Positions 30,538 to 39,783 of a DNA stretch of 64,000 nt are shown piece after piece; position 1 is the first letter of the stretch, and each line of letters starts with the position of its first letter. The notes under the pieces were generated by a model. It ran no database searches and was not told where the DNA came from. It saw only the letters and a program-made list of their open reading frames with translations. The position numbers were made by a program, and so were the translations under genes. The DNA lies in assembly GCA_947179485.1 (NCBI GenBank), contig OX359246.1:4340001-4404000 (forward strand), given 5' to 3'. This DNA is from Allacma fusca. Lineage: Eukaryota > Arthropoda > Collembola > Symphypleona > Sminthuridae.

Positions 30538-31969
30538 TCAGTGATCCAAAATCACACCCCTTTCTTTAGTCACCTCAAGTATCGACTGTTGGAGGCAGAA
30601 AATCACAACGTTGATATTCGCAGCAAGTGCTTCCTTGAACCGCATGGATATCTTGATCTGACCACGTCTATTGACACTCAATGAATTGCCCGAATTTGGC
30701 AAAAGTTCAATGGCCGTCAAAACATTTCCTGCAAGACCAAAATTTTTAAAAATAACAGTTGAAAACGTTTTTAAAAATTTTGATCTTACCATTTGAATAG
30801 TTGTCCCTGTGAATTCCATTGCCTAGTAAGGTATTTGCAGCAGTTCGTTCAAGTGTCCTCAAGCCCAGCAAAAACGAGTCTGACCCGGTAAATTTTCCCG
30901 CAGTACTTGTCTTTTGCTTGAAACTAAATGGAATCTGACGGTATTCGACGCTGTCTCCGTTCCATGAAATGGCCAGCTCTGACAGGTTTTGATCCGTAAA
31001 GTTGTAGGCCGACTTGCTTAGTTTCCCATTGAAAGCATCACTTTCAACAAAACCAAGCACCATGATTCGCGGAATCTTCCCAATCATGACAGACTCGCTC
31101 GTAGCCTGAGCTAGTCCCTTTGCTACCGAAAATGTCTTTATTTCCATTTCGGTTATAGGGTACTTGAACGTCTTTCCAGCCGCAAGACCTTGTTTATGCA
31201 TTTCAATGATGGGTTTTGAAATCACCTTTTTCCCAGCATAAAACACAGCATCGGTAATTTCCACCTTATAGGGACATCCATTGAACCCGGCCTTTGTATC
31301 CAACTCGCTTGTTAGACAGTTTTCAGGGTTGTTCCGACGCAACACAATCCGTATCTCTGTTCCCGAGGGCAGGTATTTGGGCTGTGTAAAAATACTACCC
31401 AAAACTTGCCCAATCATCGAGAACGGGGTCGACTCTTTACTCATGTCATATCTCTGCTTCCAACCAGCATCCGTTTCTTTAAACACACCATGAACCCGCT
31501 CTGGATACCATAATTCATTCTTCAACTTGCCGTCCTTTTCTATAGGACTTGAACTGAGTAAACGTTGCATATATGACATCCATGGGTAAAAGTTTGACGT
31601 ATCTTGAACCAGCTGACCGTTAATGTATAGCTCCAAGTTGGACCACATGCACTGAAAAAATAAATTGCATGGAGCGACCTTGTCCGCTGCAATGCACACA
31701 CTTCCGTCCTGCTGTAGAATTCTGCATGTAAGTGCAAGGAAGCAGTCGGAAGGATCAAGGTATCCGCTTGTATCGGTTACAATTTGAAATTCAAGAGGGT
31801 TGAATCCCTCCCTCACTGATACAACTGGATAGCATTGAATGTAGTCGCTACTGAGCTGAGTAGTTACGTCAGTTGGTGGTAAATCAAATAATGCCACCTG
31901 ACTGCGGACTGTTTGCTGCGATCCTTCGTACACGGTCGGGTCATTCTCAAACACATTATTAATGTCCAT
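30538..31969 (-). CDS. Major capsid protein (double jelly-roll, 456 aa, 2 exons)
   Basis: Exons 30790-31969 and 30538-30728 join in phase across a 61-nt intron (donor GTAAGA, acceptor TTGCAG). The start at 31969 has an ideal context (GCCATGG) and is preferred over an upstream in-frame ATG at 31987. The Polinton hexon-like pattern is seen in Cys-Met-Trp-Ser-Asn-Leu-Glu-Leu-Tyr-Ile-Asn-Gly (about residue 108), Tyr-Leu-Pro-Ser-Gly-Thr-Glu, and the C-terminal Ile-Leu-Glu-Val-Thr-Lys-Glu-Arg in exon 2. It would form the hexameric capsomers of an icosahedral shell. Assignment as major rather than minor capsid rests on these motifs and on the order next to the protease. Confidence 0.85.
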
Positions 31970-31974
31970 GGCTA

Positions 31975-32325
31975 CTATTTTGCACAACGACGTCCGCCTT
32001 TCCTACCCTTTCGCTTTCTTCCGCCTACTTGCACGCGTCCTATTCTCTTCAACTTTTTTCCTGTCTTACGCTTACCACCACGTCTCCTTGCTCCACCAAC
32101 CTGTACAGACTTTCTAGATTTTCGTTTCCTTCTTACTCTACCACCACCACCACTCTGCTCCTTTCTCTTGTTATTCACAGATTTTAAAGGAATGAGGTAG
32201 GAAGATGCTTCAGGATTGAGACCACCTGAATCCATTGAACTGATGTTTCTCGGTCCACTTCCAGTTTGGTTCTGAGAACTGGACTCTAGTGTGCATCCAT
32301 TATCATCACACTTTACTTGTCTCAT
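31975..32325 (-). CDS. Basic core-like protein with two QVGG motifs (116 aa)
   Basis: The first half is polar and Ser/Asn-rich. The second half is extremely basic and Gly-rich (Arg/Lys in more than half of the last 60 residues). Gln-Val-Gly-Gly occurs at residues 75-78 and 99-102, each preceded by Val and followed by basic residues. The same motif occurs in the basic protein at 34920-35252. It resembles adenovirus core proteins VII/mu, which condense DNA and are cut by the viral protease. The start overlaps the penton stop (ATG 32323-32325, stop 32322-32324), and its stop is 5 bp from the capsid start. Confidence 0.7.
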   Translation of the reverse strand: MRQVKCDDNGCTLESSSQNQTGSGPRNISSMDSGGLNPEASSYLIPLKSVNNKRKEQSGGGGRVRRKRKSRKSVQVGGARRRGGKRKTGKKLKRIGRVQVGGRKRKGRKGGRRCAK

Positions 32326-33974
32326 TGCTTGGGTCGAAAGTGTAGGTTTACTCCAACAGACGAATTTCCAAAACTCAATTCTGATAGAGATTCGTCTGTA
32401 AACTTGATACCAATCGAATTGACCTCCTCTCCCTCGAGCGGTACATATCGTACTGGATTGAAGATGTGCTCAACTTCATTATTATAATCATGACTGAGCT
32501 TGGTCTCCATCAAAAGAGGAACACATTGATTTTCATAAGTTTGGTTTTGAACGAGGTTGGGTGCTAAAATCAGCATTCGATTAGCCATACCGGGTAACGG
32601 GCGGGGCACTGGTGGCTTCAAGTCCTCATATTCAATCTCCTCTTCCTCTTCAACCAGTTCTCTTCTTGCTGGAAACTTGCTTTCACTTTTAAAAACTGAA
32701 GTGTTTGGTATTCCAAAGTATGTGCATAAAAGATCCGGAAGCCGAATTTCAACGTCAGTCGAAAGCTGTCCGACACCAATTTCCCCCTGGTTGTACGAGA
32801 ATTGAATGGCGGTAATTTGTGGTAGATACTTTGAAAATGTCATGTTTAATTCAGCCAAAACAACAGGTAGAGTCATTGACTCTGGCTCCGCCATTGAAAT
32901 AAAATTATCCCAGAGACTACGAACTCTGAAGAAGAGTACTTCGTTTTCATCAAGCTTATTAAATTCTTCAATGTTGGCTGGTTGTGTGGACACGTAGATT
33001 TGATCAGAGAAAAATGTGTCTTGTGTAAACCCCAATATTTTGCATATTTTGGCCGGAAATGTAATATGATCGGCGGGGGACTGTCTATTCGTTGTAAGCA
33101 ACAGCGTGCATTTATTTTCAGTGTCCCAGACAAATCCGACTTCTATCCCCTCGGGCAAAAACATTGCCCTTATTCTCATAAAGAATATTTTAAAGTCTTT
33201 ATCTTCGTCACGCGAAATTGTAAAAAGTTCGGTATTCTGCTTCCGAACACTAATAATGTTTTTAAAGTATTTAAAATGCATAACGTCCATTTTAAACTTT
33301 GTGTTTAACGGAACGTCTTTCCATTCTTGGTTTGTCACACTCCTTTCCGCACTCCAACGTCCATTCACAAACATTCGATTACCAAAACCGAGAAAAGCTG
33401 CCATTTCATTTGACATTACAATTACAGAGTGTGGGGCAGGGAGTTTGGATATTTGCAAAGTGTAAGCTACTGCATCATCAGTCACATATCGCATCATTAA
33501 TAACGAATTTGTTCTTGGTCCGATAAGGCTGTTATACTTTGTGACAACTTGACCAACGGTCTTCATGTCGGCTGTTTTTGACATTTCAAAACTAGACACC
33601 TCTGGAGGAATATATCCCGGATATAGAGGTGGTATAGGTGTAGCGGTTGCATGTATGGGTATAGCACGTCTAAGCACACGTTTTCGTTGACGGGTCGATC
33701 TGAGTTGGCGAGACTGCTCTTCACTCCTTGCTTCCGCCAGTCCCGGCACCATTGATTTCGAGGGAGTATACCTCAAAGATAATAATCCGCACTCATATCG
33801 ACCACGAGGGCAAGTTAGTGGGGAAGATAACTGATAATGTATCCCAGTCTGGCCAGGCTGGCCTGCATTTGAAATGCAGACGTAGTGGTCGGTTTCGTGT
33901 TCATAATGTGCAAACCTGGCATTCCTTCTTCTATACATGTTGATCTTTTGCAGACAACGGCCAAAATGAATCAC
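32322..33974 (-). CDS. Penton / minor capsid protein (550 aa)
   Basis: An uninterrupted frame. The N-terminal region has the pattern of Polinton pentons (Tyr-Val-Cys-Ile-Ser-Asn-Ala, then Pro-Arg-Gly-Arg-Tyr-Glu-Cys-Gly-Leu-Leu-Ser-Leu-Arg-Tyr). The C-terminus has Arg-Met-Leu-Ile-Leu-Ala-Pro-Asn-Leu-Val and Asn-Pro-Val-Arg-Tyr-Val-Pro-Leu before ending Val-Asn-Leu-His-Phe-Arg-Pro-Lys. An acidic Glu-rich stretch lies near residue 455. The true start may be 33974 or the ATG at 33938 (Met-Tyr-Arg-Arg-Arg). It would occupy the capsid vertices. It lies 32 bp downstream of the integrase stop. Confidence 0.75.
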   Translation of the reverse strand: MIHFGRCLQKINMYRRRNARFAHYEHETDHYVCISNAGQPGQTGIHYQLSSPLTCPRGRYECGLLSLRYTPSKSMVPGLAEARSEEQSRQLRSTRQRKRVLRRAIPIHATATPIPPLYPGYIPPEVSSFEMSKTADMKTVGQVVTKYNSLIGPRTNSLLMMRYVTDDAVAYTLQISKLPAPHSVIVMSNEMAAFLGFGNRMFVNGRWSAERSVTNQEWKDVPLNTKFKMDVMHFKYFKNIISVRKQNTELFTISRDEDKDFKIFFMRIRAMFLPEGIEVGFVWDTENKCTLLLTTNRQSPADHITFPAKICKILGFTQDTFFSDQIYVSTQPANIEEFNKLDENEVLFFRVRSLWDNFISMAEPESMTLPVVLAELNMTFSKYLPQITAIQFSYNQGEIGVGQLSTDVEIRLPDLLCTYFGIPNTSVFKSESKFPARRELVEEEEEIEYEDLKPPVPRPLPGMANRMLILAPNLVQNQTYENQCVPLLMETKLSHDYNNEVEHIFNPVRYVPLEGEEVNSIGIKFTDESLSELSFGNSSVGVNLHFRPKQ

Positions 33975-34006
33975 TAGAGTCCGAGTGTTGCGTATAAATG
34001 CCCTTT

Positions 34007-34948
34007 CTATTTACTGCTTACAACAAGATTGAGTTCTTGTTCGTAAAAGGACGAATTTATCGGTTCGTCATTCAAATCAACGAGCTTGAATGTGTACGGC
34101 AACGTGTTTACCACTTTGACAATCTTGAACATTTCCTTGGACCAGTTTTCACTGTATCCTTTAGCAAACAGTAGCTTGGCTTTCGATATACGTACTATAT
34201 CTCCAACTTTAAATTTGGGATCTGCACGAGAGGCGTTTACATTCTTTAAAAAGTCTTTGTACATGTATTCCCACACAGCATGTGCATTTCTCTTGTTGAC
34301 TTGGTTAGGGGTACGCCCAATGGTCCTGTGGATTGTATTATTATAGCTGGACACAAAGTCTTGAAGGACGTCTTCTAGACGTTTCGTCTTGTTATACGTT
34401 AGATACCGTTGTATTTTCGAATACAGGGTTCGTATAAATCTTTCGGCAATGGAAGCTTTCATTGTCGAGCTCACATGATATAATTGAACATCCCGCTCCT
34501 TGAGGAATTTTCCAAATGGAGCAGAGGTGAATTCAGTTCCCCTGTCTGTAAACAAGTAAACAGGGAATACCCCAGCCTCCTGAAACACACTTGTGAATGC
34601 TGGAATTATTGACTCTGAACTCTTGTCCTTTAAGAGCCGACAATATGCCTTCTTCGAAAGAGCATCCACAACAACCAGTATGTACTTAAACCCTCGGTTG
34701 TGCCAGGAAACATTTTGAATGTCCTTTAAATCACTCACAAAAATTTCATTTATAAAGTTGACCATCACTTTCCTCCGGGGAAACCGTTTCCGAACAGGTT
34801 TATGTAGAGAAAATGCTTCTAACGTCCGCAAGCTTTTTGCAACAACGTTCTTGTCCTTGAACTCTGGTCTGTTCCGGAGGAATCCTGATAGACCAGAGTA
34901 AGCTCCTGCCAGACGATGATTAACGTATGTTTTTCTTGTTTCGTCCAT
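34007..34948 (-). CDS. Polinton retroviral-type integrase (313 aa)
   Basis: From Met at 34948 the frame has an N-terminal helical region and then an rve core with Asp73 (Val-Ser-Asp-Leu-Lys-Asp), Asp135 (Phe-Thr-Asp-Arg-Gly-Thr-Glu-Phe) and Glu169 (Ala-Ser-Ile-Ala-Glu-Arg-Phe), a D,D34E-type triad. The C-terminal region contains Lys-Val-Gly-Asp-Ile-Val-Arg, typical of the DNA-binding tail. It would insert the linear element and create the 6-bp duplication seen at the borders. An upstream in-frame ATG (35008) is less likely. Its start overlaps the preceding gene by 29 bp. All catalytic residues are kept. Confidence 0.9.
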   Translation of the reverse strand: MDETRKTYVNHRLAGAYSGLSGFLRNRPEFKDKNVVAKSLRTLEAFSLHKPVRKRFPRRKVMVNFINEIFVSDLKDIQNVSWHNRGFKYILVVVDALSKKAYCRLLKDKSSESIIPAFTSVFQEAGVFPVYLFTDRGTEFTSAPFGKFLKERDVQLYHVSSTMKASIAERFIRTLYSKIQRYLTYNKTKRLEDVLQDFVSSYNNTIHRTIGRTPNQVNKRNAHAVWEYMYKDFLKNVNASRADPKFKVGDIVRISKAKLLFAKGYSENWSKEMFKIVKVVNTLPYTFKLVDLNDEPINSSFYEQELNLVVSSK

Positions 34949-35252
34949 ATTTGACGACCTTGTTCTTCTTCTTCCTTCCTTTACCCCCAACCTGTCGTCG
35001 TGGAGCACGCAATTTCCTATCTGACTCGATTATGGGCTTTCTCGCTCTTTTCTTTCTCACGTGTTCAACTTTACCAGTGCTTTCGCTAAAAGTAGTTGGC
35101 TGAGAGTCTGCATTCAAATTTGCATGTTTCTCATTTTCTTCGGCCTTGTTCTCCAACTCTTCAAACGTCTTCCAATCAGGATTGAATAGTGCATTATTTT
35201 TAAGCCTCCAGCACATGCAGCATTTACAAAGCCTAGATTTGGACTTTTGCAC
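34920..35252 (-). CDS. Basic protein with Cys cluster and QVGG motif (110 aa)
   Basis: The N-terminus has Cys-Lys-Cys-Cys-Met-Cys (residues 9-14), the middle is acidic and helix-prone, and the C-terminus is strongly basic (Arg-Lys-Lys-Arg-Ala-Arg-Lys near 66-72; final 25 residues mostly Lys/Arg). Gln87-Val-Gly-Gly90 matches the motif in the core-like protein, so both may be substrates of the element's protease. The gene starts 6 bp after its upstream neighbour and overlaps the integrase start. No family recognised; a second DNA-binding virion protein is my best inference. Confidence 0.5.
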   Translation of the reverse strand: MQKSKSRLCKCCMCWRLKNNALFNPDWKTFEELENKAEENEKHANLNADSQPTTFSESTGKVEHVRKKRARKPIIESDRKLRAPRRQVGGKGRKKKNKVVKYGRNKKNIR

Positions 35253-35258
35253 CTTTTT

Positions 35259-35471
35259 TTAATTCTCCACAATGTCATTGTCTTTGTGAGATTCTATTGG
35301 AGTATCTGTCGTAGTAACTGGTACAGGCTCTGCAGTTACCGTGGGTAATGAAGGCTCGTTTTCGGGTACTATAGACTGGTCCGGCTCATTGATGCCTTTC
35401 TCATGCTTTTGTAAAAGCGGCATCAACTTTTCGTAAAGTTTTGAATCAATGACCTTTAGTACTTGAGCCAT
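35259..35471 (-). CDS. Small acidic/Thr-rich Polinton ORF (70 aa)
   Basis: The start (35469-35471) overlaps the stop of the upstream gene by one base (TAATG arrangement). The first 30 residues are helix-prone (Leu-Lys-Val-Ile-Asp-Ser-Lys-Leu-Tyr-Glu-Lys-Leu), and the rest is Pro/Thr/Glu-rich and probably disordered. Tight packing with its neighbours supports it as a real gene. Function unknown. Confidence 0.5.
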   Translation of the reverse strand: MAQVLKVIDSKLYEKLMPLLQKHEKGINEPDQSIVPENEPSLPTVTAEPVPVTTTDTPIESHKDNDIVEN

Positions 35472-35779
35472 TACTCATAGTAGTTTAGCAGAAGAATTAG
35501 TTCCTGCTCTAAAATCGAATGCACGACAGTACATACAATCTTGTGAAGAAAGCGTGCTTGCTTTTTTGTAATGATCTTTCTATGACAGACACGTTTCAAC
35601 TCGTTGACAGTCTGACGTTTTAGAAATAAACTTGTAATTTTTTCCAAATTCGGTAAAAGTTCGTGTATGCACTTGTACTGGTTGTCAGTACAACTTGATA
35701 CAACTTTCTTGCTCTTTGACCTTTTGGACAATGCAAACCCGTGTAGAAAATCAATCTCTTTTTCTAGACGGACTTTCAT
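35471..35779 (-). CDS. Polinton small helical protein (102 aa)
   Basis: The ATG at 35777-35779 overlaps the ATPase stop in an ATGA arrangement and is preferred over an upstream ATG at 35830. The product is helix-rich and basic with several Leu/Ile heptads (Glu-Leu-Leu-Pro-Asn-Leu-Glu-Lys-Ile, then Glu-Gln-Glu-Leu-Ile-Leu-Leu-Leu). Small proteins next to the ATPase are usual in Polintons, but I do not recognise this one. Confidence 0.55.
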   Translation of the reverse strand: MKVRLEKEIDFLHGFALSKRSKSKKVVSSCTDNQYKCIHELLPNLEKITSLFLKRQTVNELKRVCHRKIITKKQARFLHKIVCTVVHSILEQELILLLNYYE

Positions 35780-36429
35780 TTCGGTGCATACACTTGACAG
35801 TCTGGTGTGGGGAAAATGTCCGAACGACACCAGTATTTATATGTCTTATGTTTAGGGTGAAGATCTATGATCAACTTACCCCATTCCCGATCTGTGACAG
35901 CCTTTTTGTAGGCGTCAACAAGAAAGGCAGTTTCACCTGGACATATTTGTTTGGCAATAGACATTATCACCGACCTGTCCCGGGGAAAATCATAAATACA
36001 CATCCACTGTGTGTTTAAATTTATTTGCCTAAAGCCCGGAGCGTATACAGACTGTAATATTAGAATCACAGTTATTGCTCGGTGGTGGGCATGTTTAATA
36101 AAGTATCGTGTTATGAGCTCATTGAATTTCCCTTTACCGAGCTCATCTTGATAGTCGTCAATAACAAGCAGACAGTTGGAAGATGCAAGTTCATCAATTT
36201 CATCCAGCTTGTTTGTAAATATGACTTGACTATCATGCTGTTGTAGGGTAAAAAAGTCGGCTTGGAAATCCGAGTAAACGTATACGACTCTTTCTAACGG
36301 GGGGTCGAATATCTTTCGCCGTTGTCTTATCATATCCAGGACCATTTGGGTTTTGCCCGACATGGAAGGTCCGCATATAAGACACGTAGCAGGCGTGGGA
36401 ATTGAGCAGGAAATGTCTCCTATCGTCAT
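35776..36429 (-). CDS. FtsK/HerA-type genome-packaging ATPase (217 aa)
   Basis: The Walker A motif is Gly20-Pro-Ser-Met-Ser-Gly-Lys-Thr27 and the Walker B motif is Leu-Leu-Val-Ile-Asp91-Asp92. A sensor-like Gln (Ile-Leu-Gln-Ser) follows about 40 residues later. Length and motif spacing match the packaging ATPase of Polintons and virophages, which pumps DNA into capsids. It is the first gene of the minus-strand morphogenesis block, and its upstream side (36430-36530) probably holds a promoter shared with the plus-strand membrane protein gene. Confidence 0.85.
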   Translation of the reverse strand: MTIGDISCSIPTPATCLICGPSMSGKTQMVLDMIRQRRKIFDPPLERVVYVYSDFQADFFTLQQHDSQVIFTNKLDEIDELASSNCLLVIDDYQDELGKGKFNELITRYFIKHAHHRAITVILILQSVYAPGFRQINLNTQWMCIYDFPRDRSVIMSIAKQICPGETAFLVDAYKKAVTDREWGKLIIDLHPKHKTYKYWCRSDIFPTPDCQVYAPK

Positions 36430-36641
36430 CTCGATGCGGGGTGATTAAGATAACTGATTAATGGAATTAAAAACATGTCATTTAATACTTTAAACAAAAG
36501 TGTCCCATGGACTCTCATTGTAGGACCCGATCGATGAAAATAATTTTATTCATCTTTTTACTCTTAATCGGAAAGTTGCGTGTCTCTTGTGTGGATTATT
36601 TTTTAATTTTGATTTTCAACGGTTCAAATTAGCCTGGGACA

Positions 36642-37357
36642 ATGAAGCCGGAACTGGGTAAGATATACAGATATTCATTTTGATTTTTATTTTCCTGCTG
36701 TCTGTGATTGATTGAGAAATTGCGTGTCAAGTATATCAGTGCGGGGATCATACCTTTAAAAAATATTTTTTTTCAACAGCCTGCTTCCAGCCAGAGGGAT
36801 GTCGTGCTTGTCTGCTCCAAGGCAAGTACTACGTTGAGACAGAGTCCAGGATTTTCTGTTGCATTACGCATCCCCGGAAACTGGACGTGAACATTATTGA
36901 TCTGTTCACCCGTCCCGACGAGTGTCCCGATGAAGAGATTGTTCCGGAACCGCTTTTTTCAGCAATTTTGGAAGGTATGAAGTGAATACTAATGAGCATT
37001 TAATGCGTGTATGTTGATGTGGTGTGTAGATTGTAAAAAAATACGATCGTGAAATTGTGTCATGTTTATGCATTTGCAGGCTCGTTCGGGGTTCTTGTGT
37101 TACTCGTGGTGCTCGGACTGGTCATCTATTGCTGTATAATGAGGAAGAGAAGACAGGTGCAAAGACGGGATCCAGAGCTGATCCCAATGCAAGATCTGGG
37201 TAGAGGTAGCAACTCCATCGACAGTATGTCGTCCATGGAAGCAGAACTGGACAGGGCTCAAGCCATCATTGACGCTGTCCGTGGACCTAGAAGTGATGGA
37301 GTCTATATCAACTTTCCACCACCACCGCCACCACTTCCAGCATTCGCTGAGTCATAA
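36642..37357 (+). CDS. Single-pass membrane protein with FPPPP tail (162 aa, 3 exons)
   Basis: Exons 36642-36657, 36780-36974 and 37080-37357 join in phase (489 nt). The short outer part is Cys-rich (Cys-Phe-Gln, Gly-Cys-Arg-Ala-Cys, Phe-Cys-Cys, Glu-Cys-Pro). Next is a membrane helix (Val-Leu-Val-Leu-Leu-Val-Val-Leu-Gly-Leu-Val-Ile-Tyr) with a Cys-Cys palmitoylation-like border and Arg-Lys-Arg-Arg stop-transfer. The cytoplasmic tail ends in Asn-Phe-Pro6-Leu-Pro. F-P-P-P-P is the classical ligand of EVH1 domains (Ena/VASP). No signal peptide is in this model. A 33-codon frame just upstream at 36534-36632 begins with a strong signal-like sequence (Met-Lys-Ile-Ile-Leu-Phe-Ile-Phe) and could be an alternative first exon, but its donor would be weak. 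It is a candidate surface or envelope-like protein. Confidence 0.6.
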
Positions 37358-37613
37358 AACGTGCTGAAGTTGAAATGTTGCTTTTAACCGAATAAAACGA
37401 CCATCTGGGTCCGAGAAAAAAAATTATTTCCCTTTTAGTTATGCACTTGATATTTACATCACGTTCGAAGGTAGAAGCATTCAATAATTGCATATTGTTG
37501 TTGTTGGTAAAAGTATTTTTCTCTCTGTCAAATCAGTCGTATTGTTATTGTCATACAGTGCACACGATATAAATTTCATTATTTCAAAAGCATTGAAAAC
37601 GTTTTCTGCAGTC

Positions 37614-38529
37614 ATGGATAGGTCGTGCCAAATTTGCTTTCAAAGTTTGAAAAACGCACCAACTTGCCGGAACATTGTCTGGCCTTTAAAATCAAATGTG
37701 TTATACGGTCAAGGCCATTCGTACTGGAACCTGATTGACGAGTTCAATACGACCGGGATTCGGGCTTGGAGACATTACTCCTGGGTGAGCATTGCCAAGA
37801 ACCGCCCCTTGTCGGATATTTCGTACTTTGGATGTGACCATGGGTGGCACCTGAGCTGCCTCCTCATCAGCCTCGAGTCGTCGTTTCTTTCATCAACGCG
37901 ACTTGAAAACAAGGACTTTACTGTGTTTTGTGACACATGCTTTGCGACGTGCCGATGGTTTTACGAGTTGGAACCCCACATTGAGGAATTGTACACCCTG
38001 GATGATGTTGTCCTTGCAAAGAGTAAGTGTTTAGTAAATACGTTTATAAAATCATTTCCAATAGTCAATTGATTGAAAATAATTTTTCATTTCTATTTTT
38101 ATTGCAGTTCCGACTAATGGGGAGAAAATGTTCCCCAACGACTACAGTCGTGAAGGATTTGAGGCGCTATATAAGCGTCCGTCGGTCAGCAACTGGTGGA
38201 CCGAAACCGGTGGACTGTACCCGCCGACATCGCCCGTGGTACGGTTTCAAACTCAACCGGCATCTCCGACCTCGGAGGTGAGCGAGTGGAACAACTCCTA
38301 TGACAGACGACCGTCTACAGATCGGGAAGAGCAGCCGGGTCGGTCTGACCTGCATTACGATTTGGATTTACGGAACTGGAATGGCGCTAGCAGCTCCAAC
38401 GGAAGAAGACATCAGCCCGGGTCGTCTGCTCTGCAGACAGAGCGCATCAACATACCAAGATCTGTTGAAGTTTTGGACCCTGTTTCCCCCGGGGATTTTA
38501 ACATGGACCTAGTTGATAATCTTGGCTAG
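37614..38529 (+). CDS. RING-H2-like zinc protein (276 aa, 2 exons)
   Basis: Exons 37614-38022 and 38108-38529 join in phase (donor GTAAGT, acceptor ATTGCAG; 831 nt). The metal ligands come in RING order C3H2C3: Cys5-x2-Cys8, Cys74-x-His76-x2-His79-x2-Cys82, Cys106-x2-Cys109. The spacing between the first and second groups is longer than in a standard RING, so the domain assignment is tentative. Exon 2 codes a Pro/Ser/Arg-rich, probably disordered tail. If it is a RING, it could be a ubiquitin ligase acting with the element's BIR protein, but this is inference. It is preceded by an AT-rich promoter region, and transcription is away from the membrane protein gene's 3' end. Confidence 0.5.
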
Positions 38530-39064
38530 GTAAATGCTCTACGAAAGCTTTTCTGACGTCAATGATGTCATTTTTATTTTCACATACATGAACGTTTTCA
38601 TAATAACAAAATGTAGTTTTATGCACAACTTTTTTTTCATGTGTTAGCTGTTGTGGTTTTATGTTTAATATATGTTATGTTTCTATAGTTGACTAATTAT
38701 TACATTATTTGTCAAATGTTTCCGTATTGTAGTTTGTCACATTTTACACACATTGTAGTACTTTGAACCCTTACTGCATGCTTTTCTAAATGTAGTTGCA
38801 TTCACATTACAACAATTCGTAAACTAAATTCCACGCCAATGTATACATATCGTACCACAATTGTAATCACAGAATATAATCCAATAAATAATGTAATAAA
38901 CAAATAATTGGACCACAGTATGTATGTACTTAATCATTGTATGTAGATGCATTTAGTAATAAAATTACTCGAATCCGTTTTTTTACAAAATGTACAATTT
39001 TTTATTCCGTTTTTTTTTGCATAAGATTTGAACTATACTACAAATAGGTAATTTGACAATATAC
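38530..39064. terminator. 3' region between convergent cargo genes
   Basis: AT-rich, gene-free. AATAAA signals lie on the plus strand at about 38884 and 38897. The minus-strand gene ends at 39065 with TTTATT just beyond (38999-39006). Nothing else is visible. Confidence 0.4.
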
Positions 39065-39783
39065 TCAGGGAATGTTTGCCTGCTTCTCCACTGCGGCGGT
39101 CATCCCAATGTTTATCAAATAAGACTCCAAGTCTTTCATCCCAGCATATGAAAAGTACAGGGTGGGCCCGACCCAACCCTTGAGTTTCTTTGTAACTTCT
39201 GCATTCACGGGACAATTCAAGATGAGTTCATAGCTCCCATGGACTCGGTTAAAGACGACGCGTCCTCGAACCGACTCGAGTTCAATGTCACACATCTCCC
39301 AGAAATTTTCTCGATTCCCCTGGTTGAGAGTTTCTAAAACCCGATCGGGATTCGACTCGAAAAACGGAATCGTTTCCGTCTTTCCATTCTCTGCATAAAT
39401 GGCAATTTCATCCAAGATGCGAGAGATGAACTTGCGGAGCAATGTTCCCTCATAGAGACTGAATCTCACAACCGTCACCCCACCCGACTTATTCTTCTTG
39501 CCACAGAAGATGAATTCACAGCGCTGGTGCGGGTTGACAGCCCGTCGTGCAACAATATCATGACCAATCTACAAAAATTTATTGATTCAGCAAAAAATCA
39601 AAACAAAAATGTTATTGTTTCGTTAATAAAATCACTCACCAAGTAGCTTTCTTTTTCATGCTCGAAAAAGGACCATGATGAGCTATTCTCAATCACTGAG
39701 GTAGTAGATGGATACGTCGAAACGTTAGGATCGTACGCCTTTACTTTGGCGATGACTCTAGTTTCAGATTTCTCGGTTGCCAT
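39065..39783 (-). CDS. Unrecognised Polinton cargo protein (215 aa, 2 exons)
   Basis: Exons 39640-39783 and 39065-39568 join in phase (donor GTGAGT, acceptor TTTGTAG, 71-nt intron), 648 nt. The protein is soluble with mixed alpha/beta character. It contains Cys-Glu-Phe-Ile-Phe-Cys-Gly-Lys-Lys and Val-Val-Arg-Phe-Ser-Leu-Tyr-Glu-Gly, and later Tyr-Glu-Leu-Ile-Leu-Asn-Cys-Pro-Val. The Val-Arg-Phe segment loosely recalls small single-stranded-DNA-binding folds, but I would not assign it. The frame is clean and codon use is like the neighbours, so it is probably expressed. Its promoter region (39784-40100) is shared with the divergent helicase. Confidence 0.6.

Noticed and set aside
31913-33943. 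Many plus-strand ORFs opposite the capsid genes
   Set aside because: Antisense shadows; the minus-strand frames carry recognisable capsid patterns and tight gene junctions.
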